From Nitrospira_D sp019636945 (GTDB taxonomy: Bacteria; Nitrospirota; Nitrospiria; Nitrospirales; Nitrospiraceae), in assembly GCF_047338595.1 (NCBI RefSeq), contig NZ_JBLFBO010000014.1, positions 8,951 to 72,950 of the forward strand: a stretch of 64,000 nt of DNA, given 5' to 3'. This document shows positions 41,215 to 48,895 of this stretch, piece after piece (within the stretch, counting starts at the first letter, position 1; the number at the start of each line of letters is the position of its first letter). Both the position numbers and the translations under genes were made by a program. Under the pieces are notes generated by a model. It was not told where the DNA came from. It saw only the letters and a program-made list of their open reading frames with translations, and made no database searches.

Positions 41215-42849
41215 ATGCCGCGATCTGTGCTGGAAGCAGATTTTCTTGTGATCGGCAGCGGCGTTGCCGGGCTTCGTGCTGCCTTGGAGCTCTGCCGGGT
41301 TGGGCGAGTGATCATGCTCACCAAAGGCCATCCTCTTCAGAGCAATTCGATCTTCGCGCAAGGGGGCGTTGCCGTTGCGTTGAGTGAAGAAGACGATGTT
41401 GCCATTCATTTGATGGACACGGTAAAGGCGGGCCATGGGCTGTGCCGTCGAGCGGCGGTACGTGTGCTGGTGGAAGAAGGGCCGGACCGAATTCAGGAAT
41501 TAATCAAGTGGGGAGCAAAGTTCGACAAGGCCGGCGGAAAATTCGCTTTTACGCGGGAAGCAGCCCACAGCCGTAACCGCATCCTTCGCGCGCGAGGCGA
41601 TGCGACGGGAAATGAGATGGTCCGCGCCCTTATGGCACAAGCGGTTCGACAACAGCGAATTGCCCGCTTGGATTATCACTTTACAGTTGATCTGGTTGTG
41701 GAAGGAGGGCGATGTTGCGGCGCGGTGGTCCTTGACGAAAACTCCGGAAAACAATTCGTCATTCCCGCAAAGGCAGTTGTCCTTTCGACCGGTGGCGCCG
41801 GCCAGGTTTTTGCCAGGACGACGAATCCTCCCAATGCCACAGGCGATGGGATGGCGATGGCCTTCCGTGCGGGGGCGGAACTGCAAGATATGGAGTTCGT
41901 CCAGTTTCACCCGACGTCACTCTATCTTCCATCAAGCCCACCATTCTTATTGTCGGAAGCCATGCGCGGGGAAGGTGGTCAGCTCCGCAATAATAAGGGC
42001 GAGTCGTTTATGACACGATACCACCCGCTCGGTGTGTTGGCTCCAAGGGATATCGTGGCACGAGCGATCTGGGCGGAAATGGCGGCGACGCGTGCCCGGC
42101 ATGTCTATCTCGATGTGACGCATTTGGGATCGGATTTTGTGAAACGTCGCTTTCCCACAATCTATGCAACCTGCCTTCGGCACGATATCGACATTACGGA
42201 AGAGTGGATTCCGGTCTCGCCAAGCGCCCATTATATGATGGGCGGGGTCACGACTGACCTGAACGGAGCGACAACCTTGCCGGGCTTGTTCGCGGCCGGA
42301 GAGGTGGCATGCAGTGGAGTGCATGGAGCCAATCGGCTGGCGAGTAACTCGTTGTTGGAAGGGTTGGTATTCGGGAGGCGTGCTGGCGTGGCCGCCATCG
42401 CATCAGCCGCTCGCGGTTCGATGCCGAGTGTGTTCGAATCCCATGAACTGCTACCATGCGACCACGGTGATCGTTTGGAAGATGTCGAAAAGGTGCGAAA
42501 TTCCCTGCGACGGATCATGTGGGGCCAAGTCGGGTTGATCCGATCTCGGGAGTCTTTAGTCCGGGCCACGGCCCAACTTGGTCGATGGGAACGGATGGTT
42601 TCTCGATCCTTTTCGAGCAGAGCGGATCTCGAGGTGAAGAACATGGTCCAAGTGGCGCGTTGTGTGGCGGAGGCGGCTTTGTGGCGGGAGAACAGCGTCG
42701 GCGCCCACTACCGATCCGATTTCCCCGGGACGCGACGTCCTGGATGGAAGACGCATAGCCGACTGCGTCTCGCGGATCGGACTACTGAGCGGGTGGGATT
42801 GAGACCTCGGGGGAGGCTGGTGCCACGGCGTACCCCGAAGACGGGATGA
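41215..42849 (+). CDS. nadB: L-aspartate oxidase
   Basis: FAD enzyme oxidising L-aspartate to iminoaspartate, the first step of NAD synthesis. The 544-residue protein has the dinucleotide fold FLVIGSGVAGLRAALE, SNSIFAQGGVAVA, the active-site FTREAAHSRNRILRARGDATG, FVQFHPTSLY, EAMRGEGGQLRN, HYMMGGVTTD and GVHGANRLASNSLLEGLVFG, followed by the helical C-terminal domain. No nadA or nadC is adjacent. The last 68 bases overlap the convergent transglycosylase gene, an unusually long antisense overlap. Confidence 0.94.
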   Translation: MPRSVLEADFLVIGSGVAGLRAALELCRVGRVIMLTKGHPLQSNSIFAQGGVAVALSEEDDVAIHLMDTVKAGHGLCRRAAVRVLVEEGPDRIQELIKWGAKFDKAGGKFAFTREAAHSRNRILRARGDATGNEMVRALMAQAVRQQRIARLDYHFTVDLVVEGGRCCGAVVLDENSGKQFVIPAKAVVLSTGGAGQVFARTTNPPNATGDGMAMAFRAGAELQDMEFVQFHPTSLYLPSSPPFLLSEAMRGEGGQLRNNKGESFMTRYHPLGVLAPRDIVARAIWAEMAATRARHVYLDVTHLGSDFVKRRFPTIYATCLRHDIDITEEWIPVSPSAHYMMGGVTTDLNGATTLPGLFAAGEVACSGVHGANRLASNSLLEGLVFGRRAGVAAIASAARGSMPSVFESHELLPCDHGDRLEDVEKVRNSLRRIMWGQVGLIRSRESLVRATAQLGRWERMVSRSFSSRADLEVKNMVQVARCVAEAALWRENSVGAHYRSDFPGTRRPGWKTHSRLRLADRTTERVGLRPRGRLVPRRTPKTG

Positions 42850-43486
42850 CATGCCCGGTCGACGCCAGGTCATGTGAGAGGAAGGTTCGGTAGTACCGAA
42901 GGACCTTGCGGACATACTGGCGTGTTTCATCGATCGGTGGAAGGGTGCGGTATCGGTCGACCACGTGCTCTCCAGCATTGTAGGCCGCAAGCGCGAGAGG
43001 GAGATTCCCTCGGAATCGATCCAATAGTTGACGGAGATACTTGGTTCCCCCACCGATATTGTCTTCGGGATCGTACAAATCTCGAACATCCAACTGAAGT
43101 GCGGTCTGCGGCATCAACTGCATCAACCCGATCGCACCGGATCGTGAAACGGCGCGGGGGTCAAAATTCGACTCAGCCTTGATCACAGCACGGATAAGGG
43201 CCGGATGGAGTTGATGTTGCCTTGAAAACCGCTTGATCATCGGCTCCAATTCCTGCTCCGAGATGACCGGGTGTAGTCGATTCGGGCGGATGTCGACTCG
43301 GCGATATCGGATATCAGATGGGACATTGGTCAGAGAAATGGTCCCCTTGGAGTCAATGTACTGGTAGATCTCCGCATGCAGAGATGGAACCGTACCCAGT
43401 AGACAACTGCTCAGCAAGAGCGCAGTTGCCAGGCTGGTGCGCATGCATGCGGAGACGCATAGGAATCTGTGATTCAGCATGGTCAC
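42782..43486 (-). CDS. Lytic transglycosylase with DUF4124-like N-terminus
   Basis: Cleaves peptidoglycan glycan strands. The 234-residue protein has a signal peptide (about residues 1-38), a short DUF4124-like strand region (EIYQYIDSKGTISLTNVP) and a Slt-type domain with catalytic Glu105 (IKAESNFDPRAVS), GAIGLMQLMP and LALAAYNAGE. Translation may start at GTG 43486 or ATG 43480. The C-terminus overlaps nadB on the other strand. It probably acts in the periplasm on envelope remodelling. Confidence 0.9.
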   Translation of the reverse strand: MTMLNHRFLCVSACMRTSLATALLLSSCLLGTVPSLHAEIYQYIDSKGTISLTNVPSDIRYRRVDIRPNRLHPVISEQELEPMIKRFSRQHQLHPALIRAVIKAESNFDPRAVSRSGAIGLMQLMPQTALQLDVRDLYDPEDNIGGGTKYLRQLLDRFRGNLPLALAAYNAGEHVVDRYRTLPPIDETRQYVRKVLRYYRTFLSHDLASTGHVIPSSGYAVAPASPEVSIPPAQ

Positions 43487-43579
43487 ACGATAGCAGTCTC
43501 TAATGGGCAGTCAAGGAATTGTAGATCTTCTGCTGTTCGGCTGTGTGAGGACCCGATGAAACTGCAGAGAATCGGAGAG

Positions 43580-44467
43580 TCAGCTTGATGTAGGAGGTTC
43601 TGAGAGTCGGGCTCGAGACTGAATAAACCGCGCTCGTAGTTTGCGGGTCAGAGGGCCTGGGGCTCCATTCCCGACTCGCTTGTTGTCGACCACTACCACC
43701 GGCATGATCTCTATGCTGGTGTTGGTCAAAAAACACTCATCGGCCTGATAGAGTTGGTCAACGGTAAAATGTCCTTCCTTGATGGGCAGGTGGAGTTCTT
43801 CGGCCAATTGAATCACGGTTTGTCTGGTGATGCCGTCGAGGAGACCACAGTCCAAGGCAGGCGTACTGAGTCGGCTATTCCGGATGAAGAAGAGATTGCT
43901 GATCGTGCCTTCAGTCAGGTGTCCTTCCCAATTGAGCAGAAGGCTGTCGAACGCGTTCCCTGCGATGGCTTCTTGCTTGGCCAAGATGTTGTTGAGGAAA
44001 TTGGTGGTTTTGATTCGCGGTGGGAGGGCGCTCGGCAAGTTACGCCTGGTTGATGCGACGATCACGGTGACGCCTTGGTCGTAGAGCTGGGGTGCCGGAG
44101 GCACCAGCCGCTTGGTCATCACGACAACGGTCGGTGAGGAGCACAGGGCCGGATCCAGCCCAATATCTCCGGCTCCACGCGAGACTGTGATTCGGACATA
44201 GGCGTCCTGTTGATCAGTTCCTACCTCGTTCCGTTCCATGGCTTCCTGAAGAATGGTGGCCCATTGGGCAAGAGGAATCGGAATCCTCAAGTTGATGGCA
44301 TCAGCGGACTGAAACAGTCGCAATAGATGGCGGTCTCGCATGAAGAGGCGAGGGCCATACGAGCGCATCGTTTCAAAGACTCCATCGCCGTAGAGAAACC
44401 CATGATCGAAGACAGAGATGATCGCTTCGTGGTCTTGCACAAATCGATCATTCAAGTAGATCCACAC
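43580..44467 (-). CDS. pabC: Aminodeoxychorismate lyase / class IV aminotransferase
   Basis: PLP enzyme of fold type IV, 295 residues from GTG 44467. The start VWIYLNDRFVQDHEAIISVFDHGFLYGDGVFET region, the PLP Lys in RIKTTNFLNNILAK and LLLNWEGHLTEGTISNLFF are typical of the BCAT/DAAT/PabC group. The GTG lies 4 bases beyond the pabB stop, so translation is coupled; this favours aminodeoxychorismate lyase (last step to p-aminobenzoate) over branched-chain aminotransferase. A longer frame from 44584 lies inside pabB and is rejected. Confidence 0.87.
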   Translation of the reverse strand: MWIYLNDRFVQDHEAIISVFDHGFLYGDGVFETMRSYGPRLFMRDRHLLRLFQSADAINLRIPIPLAQWATILQEAMERNEVGTDQQDAYVRITVSRGAGDIGLDPALCSSPTVVVMTKRLVPPAPQLYDQGVTVIVASTRRNLPSALPPRIKTTNFLNNILAKQEAIAGNAFDSLLLNWEGHLTEGTISNLFFIRNSRLSTPALDCGLLDGITRQTVIQLAEELHLPIKEGHFTVDQLYQADECFLTNTSIEIMPVVVVDNKRVGNGAPGPLTRKLRARFIQSRARLSEPPTSS

Positions 44468-44471
44468 CGTG

Positions 44472-45938
44472 CTACCCCAAAGCGCTGAAAAAAGCCTGGG
44501 CCTTGTGAATGGTTTCCTCGTACTCACGTGCAGGGTCGGAATCGGCCACGATGCCGGCACCGACCTGGAGATAGCCTGTCCCATTCATCATCGTGAGCGT
44601 ACGAATCAGGATATTGAAGTCAAGGTCGCCACTCCAGCTGAGGTACCCCATGGAACCGGTATAGGGACCGCGGCGGACTGGTTCCAATTCCTCAATAATC
44701 TCCATACAGCGGATCTTCGGAACGCCAGTGATCGTGCCTCCTGGAAACATGGCCCTGAGCAGATCGAACCCGGTCGCCTGCTCCGTGAGCGTACCGGCGA
44801 TATGGGACACCAAGTGGCTGACATGCGAGTACTGCTCCAGGGTCATGACTTCATTTACCTGAAGGCTCCCAAATCGGCAGACACGACCGAGATCGTTGCG
44901 CTCGAGATCGACGAGCATAATGTGTTCCGCTCGCTCCTTCTCATTGGCCTGCAGTTCCGCGACGAGTCGTTCATCTTCGAACGGTGTTTTCCCTCGGGGC
45001 CTGGTTCCTGCGATTGGCCTGGTATCCGCTCGACGACCGTCAAGGCGAACAAGGCGCTCGGGTGATGAGCTGATGAGGCGGACGGTATCGAGCCGGAGTA
45101 GTCCAGAAAAAGGCGAAGGGTTCAGAGTCCGTAGGCGACGATAGGCGGAGAGATCGGCTTGCGGCTGTCCTTGACGGAGTGCGGCACAATTGATGGTGAA
45201 GCGGTGTGAGAGATTTGCTTGGTAAATGTCACCGGCGGCGATGTAATCCTGGCACCGGCGGACACTCTGTATATAGGCTGATCGCTCCTGCTCGGGTGTA
45301 AAGGTGAGGGGGCCCAGATCGTCTGGATGGGCGTCGCCTGTACGTGGCTGCGTCAAGCAGGCTTCGAATCCAGCAAGTCGGTCCTCTCCTTCGCGGAGTA
45401 GGTGTTCTCGCGACTCACCTAAAAATCGTGTCAGTGGCGGACAGAACATCAGTATCAGATGGTTGCTCGCATGGTCGATTGCTGCGACGAGATCAAAAAA
45501 TGCGAATTCCAGGTCAGGAACGATGGGACGAGCTGATGCGAGCGACGGTAATGTCTCAAATTGGCGAACGAGATCATAGCTGAGATAACCCACGGCCCCT
45601 CCGAAAAACGGAGGAGCGTCGGGGGGGCGAGCAATGTGCTGGTCGGCAAACAGTTGGGCCAACCTCTGAAAGGGAGCCAATCCTGACGAGATGTGGTTCC
45701 AGGTTGGTCGTTCTGCCAGGTGGCTGCCCATTCCTGACAGTCGGTAATAGGGGTCTGTGGAAAGGTACGAGTATCGCCCCATCGATGGCCCACCGCCACT
45801 TTCCAAAAGAAAAGACGGCTGCCCGGTCGAGGCGATGTTCGCATACAGCCCCAAGGGGGTCGTCGATGGACAGGGACGAGTGACGATAAGCGGTGAGGGG
45901 GAGCCGTGCAAAAACCTTAATGATGTCGTGTGTCGCAT
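44472..45938 (-). CDS. pabB: Aminodeoxychorismate synthase component I
   Basis: Adds ammonia to chorismate in p-aminobenzoate synthesis for folate. The 488-residue protein follows anthranilate synthase/PabB order: an N-terminal half with YLSTDPYYRL and FFGGAVGYLSYDLVR, then the catalytic half with GDIYQANLSHRF, SPERLVRLDG, TRPIAGTRPRG, HIMLVDLERNDLGRVC and FPGGTITGVPK. No glutamine amidotransferase partner (pabA) is adjacent. The linked pabC supports PabB rather than TrpE. Confidence 0.9.
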   Translation of the reverse strand: MRHTTSLRFLHGSPSPLIVTRPCPSTTPLGLYANIASTGQPSFLLESGGGPSMGRYSYLSTDPYYRLSGMGSHLAERPTWNHISSGLAPFQRLAQLFADQHIARPPDAPPFFGGAVGYLSYDLVRQFETLPSLASARPIVPDLEFAFFDLVAAIDHASNHLILMFCPPLTRFLGESREHLLREGEDRLAGFEACLTQPRTGDAHPDDLGPLTFTPEQERSAYIQSVRRCQDYIAAGDIYQANLSHRFTINCAALRQGQPQADLSAYRRLRTLNPSPFSGLLRLDTVRLISSSPERLVRLDGRRADTRPIAGTRPRGKTPFEDERLVAELQANEKERAEHIMLVDLERNDLGRVCRFGSLQVNEVMTLEQYSHVSHLVSHIAGTLTEQATGFDLLRAMFPGGTITGVPKIRCMEIIEELEPVRRGPYTGSMGYLSWSGDLDFNILIRTLTMMNGTGYLQVGAGIVADSDPAREYEETIHKAQAFFSALG

Positions 45939-46023
45939 GGATTGGGCATGCCTTGATCAGTACTGAAAATAACGCCGGCTCACTATACCGCAGAGATTTC
46001 TGGGGAGATAGATGTCTAACGGC

Positions 46024-46054
46024 TTGACATTACAAGCAGACCTTTGCTTAAATT
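46024..46054 (+). promoter_or_regulatory. Promoter of the atp F0 operon
   Basis: TTGACA (46024-46029), then an 18-19 base spacer and TTAAAT/TAAATT at 46048-46054, about 46 bases ahead of atpI. A good sigma-70 match. Confidence 0.65.
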
Positions 46055-46099
46055 GCACGCCCATCAATGGCAGAGTTGTGACTGCGTGCTCCGCCTCCC

Positions 46100-46333
46100 A
46101 TGGGTTTCAGGATGGCCCCTCCACAAGATCCCTTATATGCGGGGCTCGGCCAAGCGATCAGGATCGCAACTGATCTGCTTGCGGCCTTGATTGTGGGAGG
46201 AGCATTGGGGTGGGTCTGTGATACGTATGTGTTTGACTCGACACCATGGAGCATGATTATAGGGCTTCTGATGGGGATCGTGGCAGGGATGAGAAATGCG
46301 TATCGATCGATTCAACGGTGGCCGAAGACGTAG
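46100..46333 (+). CDS. atpI: AtpZ/AtpI-type ATP synthase assembly protein
   Basis: Two-helix membrane protein of 77 residues: IRIATDLLAALIVGGALGWVCDTYVF, a short periplasmic loop (STP) and WSMIIGLLMGIVAGMRNAYRSI. AtpI/AtpZ proteins assist assembly of the c-ring or move Mg2+/Ca2+ for the synthase. ATG 46112 is an alternative start. It stands first in the operon with atpB, E and F, as usual. Confidence 0.85.
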   Translation: MGFRMAPPQDPLYAGLGQAIRIATDLLAALIVGGALGWVCDTYVFDSTPWSMIIGLLMGIVAGMRNAYRSIQRWPKT

Positions 46334-46388
46334 CATTGCAGGCTGAAGATTCCATAACTCAAACCCAATAAGGATAGACGAGAACATC

Positions 46389-47138
46389 GTGGAAGAAAGC
46401 CCCCTTCATCAATTCGAGCTTCAGAACTGGATTCCCATTTCGCTGGGCGGGTTGGATATTTCCATCAATAAGGCCGTTGTTTTTATGTGGATCGTCGTGC
46501 TGGTCGCGGCGGTGCTCATGGTAATGGCAGGGTCTGCAAGGAAGTTGGTCCCGGGTAAGTTGCAGAGCCTGGCAGAGATGATGGTGGATTTCATTCGCAG
46601 CATGATCTTGGACACGATGGGGAAGGAGGGGATGCGATTCTTTCCTCTGGTCGCCACTCTCTTCGTGTTCATTCTCTTCAGTAATCTGATTGGCTTGATT
46701 CCAGGCAGCTATACGGTGACGAGCCAGATTATCGTGACGGCCGTCTTCTCGTTCGTGGTCTATGGACTGAGCCTGGTCATCGGGTTCATGTTGCATGGCG
46801 CAAAGTTCCTCGGCATCCTGGTTCCGCCTGGAACGCCTGGTTGGTTAGTTCCTCTGATGATTCCCATTGAGATCATCAGCCAAGTGGCAAGACCGGTTTC
46901 GCTGGCGGTTCGGTTATTTGCCAACATGACGGCGGGGCATGTGATGCTCGCGGTCTTGTTTAGCCTCACGATCGGCGGCGGCCTACTAGTCGGATGGTTG
47001 CCCTTTGCGTTTACGGTTGCGATCTATGGGTTGGAATTTGGTATCGCCTTCATTCAAGCGTACATTTTCAGTATCTTGACATGCGTCTATCTGGGCGACG
47101 CATTTCATTTACATGGCCATGATGAGCACGCGCATTAG
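46389..47138 (+). CDS. atpB: F0 ATP synthase subunit a
   Basis: Proton-channel subunit of 249 residues. The essential Arg lies in PVSLAVRLFANMTAGHVML, preceded by WLVPLMIPIEIISQVAR; LIPGSYTVTSQI and the C-terminal helix LEFGIAFIQAYIFSILTCVYLGD are conserved. Five membrane helices are predicted. Translation starts at GTG 46389. The N-terminus (ESPLHQFELQNWIPISLGG) is the usual periplasmic part. Works with the c-ring of the next gene. Confidence 0.93.
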   Translation: MEESPLHQFELQNWIPISLGGLDISINKAVVFMWIVVLVAAVLMVMAGSARKLVPGKLQSLAEMMVDFIRSMILDTMGKEGMRFFPLVATLFVFILFSNLIGLIPGSYTVTSQIIVTAVFSFVVYGLSLVIGFMLHGAKFLGILVPPGTPGWLVPLMIPIEIISQVARPVSLAVRLFANMTAGHVMLAVLFSLTIGGGLLVGWLPFAFTVAIYGLEFGIAFIQAYIFSILTCVYLGDAFHLHGHDEHAH

Positions 47139-47174
47139 CGCATGCCAGTTTAGACAAGAGAGGAGTAAGACATA

Positions 47175-47405
47175 ATGGATTCAGCAGCAGCAGGGTTGAT
47201 CGGTATGGGATGTGCGGCGGCAGGGTTTGCCGGTGCGGGTGTCGGTATCGGGTTTATCTTTGGAAAGATGATCGAGGTCGTGGCACGTCAGCCCGAGGCG
47301 GAAGCACGCGTCACGAAGTACATGTGGATCGGGTTCGCGTTGGTGGAAGCCATTGCGTTGTACGGCTTGGTCATTGCCTTTATCATCATGGGATTCCGTA
47401 AATAA
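47175..47405 (+). CDS. atpE: F0 ATP synthase subunit c
   Basis: Hairpin proteolipid of 76 residues that forms the rotor ring. Glycine-rich first helix (GMGCAAAGFAGAGVGIGFIFG), polar loop VARQPEAEAR and second helix with the ion-binding Glu58 (IGFALVEAIALYG). The Gln and Ser/Thr residues that mark Na+ rings are not seen, so protons are the likely ion. GAGAGGAG lies 8 bases before the ATG. Confidence 0.95.
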   Translation: MDSAAAGLIGMGCAAAGFAGAGVGIGFIFGKMIEVVARQPEAEARVTKYMWIGFALVEAIALYGLVIAFIIMGFRK

Positions 47406-47413
47406 CTAGGGAG

Positions 47414-47485
47414 CGTTAACCGTTACTCGTTAATCGTTTATCGAGGGATCATTCTCGTCCGACGTTTCACGTGTAACGTTTCACG
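47414..47485. repeat. Tandem heptamers and a paired 10-mer in the atpE-atpF spacer
   Basis: Four successive 7-base units of the type CGTTAAC, CGTTACT, CGTTAAT, CGTTTAT (47414-47441), followed by two copies of ACGTTTCACG (47462-47471 and 47476-47485). They fill the 89-base gap and leave no ribosome binding site for atpF. Confidence 0.75.
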
Positions 47486-47494
47486 AACGCGTGT

Positions 47495-48001
47495 ATGCCA
47501 CAGTTTGAATCGCACTTTTTCTCGTCTCTGATTTTCTGGGAAGTCGTGTCATTCGGTATTTTATTGTTCATCCTGTATAAGTACGCATTCCCGGGTATCC
47601 TCAGTGTTCTTGAGGAGCGAGAAAAGAAAATTAAGGACAGCCTTGATCAGGCCGAGCGTCATCGATCAGAGGCCGAGAGTCGGCTGAAGGACTATGAGGC
47701 GAAGCTCAGTGCAGCCGGTAGGGAAGCGGAGGCCATTCTTGCGGCGGCAAAAGAACGAGCGCAGCGGCTACTTGATGAAAACGAGCAACGGTTGACCGCT
47801 GACGCCGAGCGGATTAAAGGCGATACCACAAGGGAGATTGAGCAAGAACGGCGCAAGGCCCTTCAGGACATCCGTACCCAGACCACGGAATTGGCACTGA
47901 TGGTCGCGGAAAAGGTTGTGCAGCGGAGTTTGACAGAAGCTGATCAACGGAAGTTCGCCGACGAAGCGCTTGAAGCTCTCTCTCGATCACAACAGCGCTA
48001 A
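47495..48001 (+). CDS. atpF: F0 ATP synthase subunit b
   Basis: Peripheral stalk subunit of 168 residues: one N-terminal membrane helix (SLIFWEVVSFGILLFILYKYAF) and a long coiled coil (about 40-155) rich in Glu, Arg and Ala that dimerises and contacts F1. The C-terminal LMVAEKVVQRSLTEADQRKF helix is the usual delta-binding end. No Shine-Dalgarno sequence precedes ATG 47495. Subunit delta and the F1 genes do not follow; the operon ends at a hairpin, so F1 must be encoded elsewhere. Confidence 0.92.
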   Translation: MPQFESHFFSSLIFWEVVSFGILLFILYKYAFPGILSVLEEREKKIKDSLDQAERHRSEAESRLKDYEAKLSAAGREAEAILAAAKERAQRLLDENEQRLTADAERIKGDTTREIEQERRKALQDIRTQTTELALMVAEKVVQRSLTEADQRKFADEALEALSRSQQR

Positions 48002-48021
48002 TCTATTTCCATCGTGATTGT

Positions 48022-48053
48022 CAGGGGGTGTCAGCTCAGGCTGACTCCCCCTG
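48022..48053. terminator. Bidirectional hairpin between atpF and larE
   Basis: A 14-bp stem with one mismatch (CAGGGGGTGTCAGC against GCTGACTCCCCCTG) and a TCAG loop. It overlaps the last codons of larE and lacks a clear T run, so termination efficiency is uncertain. Confidence 0.6.
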
Positions 48054-48840
48054 GGCGATACCCATCCAGATCTACCGTCACAAACTGAAATCCAAGTTCT
48101 TTGAGTCGTGCAGTGATTCGTGTGCACCGAGCGGGCTCAATAAGCCAGGGGAGGTCGCTGGGGGCCACTTCAATTCTAGCAATGTCGCCATGGTTTCTGA
48201 CTCGAAAATGACGGAGCCCCTCACCTTGAAGCATGGCTTCGGCTTCTTCGACTCGGCTCAGTTTTTCCAGTGTAATGGGCATTCCACGTGGGATTCGTGA
48301 CGACAGGCAGGCTGCGGCAGGTTTATCCCAGTTCGAAAGCCCGAGTTCCTTGGCCAGGATGCGGATCTCGCTTTTAGACAGTTCAACTTCGACCAACGGG
48401 CTGCGGACACCCCATTCTCGTGCTGCCTTCATACCGGGGCGATCATCACCTAGGTCGTCCAGATTGGTGCCATCCACGACATATGCGGCGCTCGCTGATT
48501 GTCGGAAATTACCAAGCAGCTGATATAAATCGGTTTTGCAGTGAAAGCACCGGCTGGCATCATTCTTGACAAAATCGTCAATGGCCAATTGATCCGTCTG
48601 CACTGTTTCATGCCGGGCGCCGATTTCTTGAGCGACTCGCTTCGCTGCTTCCAGTTCCAGTAAGGGGAATGTCGGCGAGACGGCCGTGATGCCGATCGCC
48701 TTGTCCCCAAGTTGCTCATGCGCAACTTTCAACACGAAGGTGCTGTCGATTCCACCGGAATAGGCGACAACCACAGAACCCAATTCTGTGAGCAAGGTTC
48801 GGAGTCGAAGAAGTTTCTCTTGGGGAACAGTGGCTTGCAT
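48031..48840 (-). CDS. larE: ATP-dependent sacrificial sulfur transferase
   Basis: PP-loop protein that gives its own Cys sulfur to build the nickel-pincer cofactor of lactate racemase-type enzymes. It shows YSGGIDSTFVLKVA (PP-loop), a CFHCKTDLY pair, and CLSSR in KPAAACLSSRIPRG, the sacrificial Cys region. About 269 residues from ATG 48840; ATG 48867 is 9 codons earlier with no better ribosome site. The larA, larB and larC genes are not in the window, so the target enzyme is unknown. Confidence 0.88.
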   Translation of the reverse strand: MQATVPQEKLLRLRTLLTELGSVVVAYSGGIDSTFVLKVAHEQLGDKAIGITAVSPTFPLLELEAAKRVAQEIGARHETVQTDQLAIDDFVKNDASRCFHCKTDLYQLLGNFRQSASAAYVVDGTNLDDLGDDRPGMKAAREWGVRSPLVEVELSKSEIRILAKELGLSNWDKPAAACLSSRIPRGMPITLEKLSRVEEAEAMLQGEGLRHFRVRNHGDIARIEVAPSDLPWLIEPARCTRITARLKELGFQFVTVDLDGYRPGGVSLS

Positions 48841-48895
48841 GGGTATTTCGTTCCTAACATCGCGCAACGGATCACGATGATGTTCACGCGCCCGG

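Noticed and set aside
47414..47485. CRISPR array in the atp spacer
   Set aside because: Units are 7 and 10 bases without spacers, far from the 24-48 base repeats of CRISPR.
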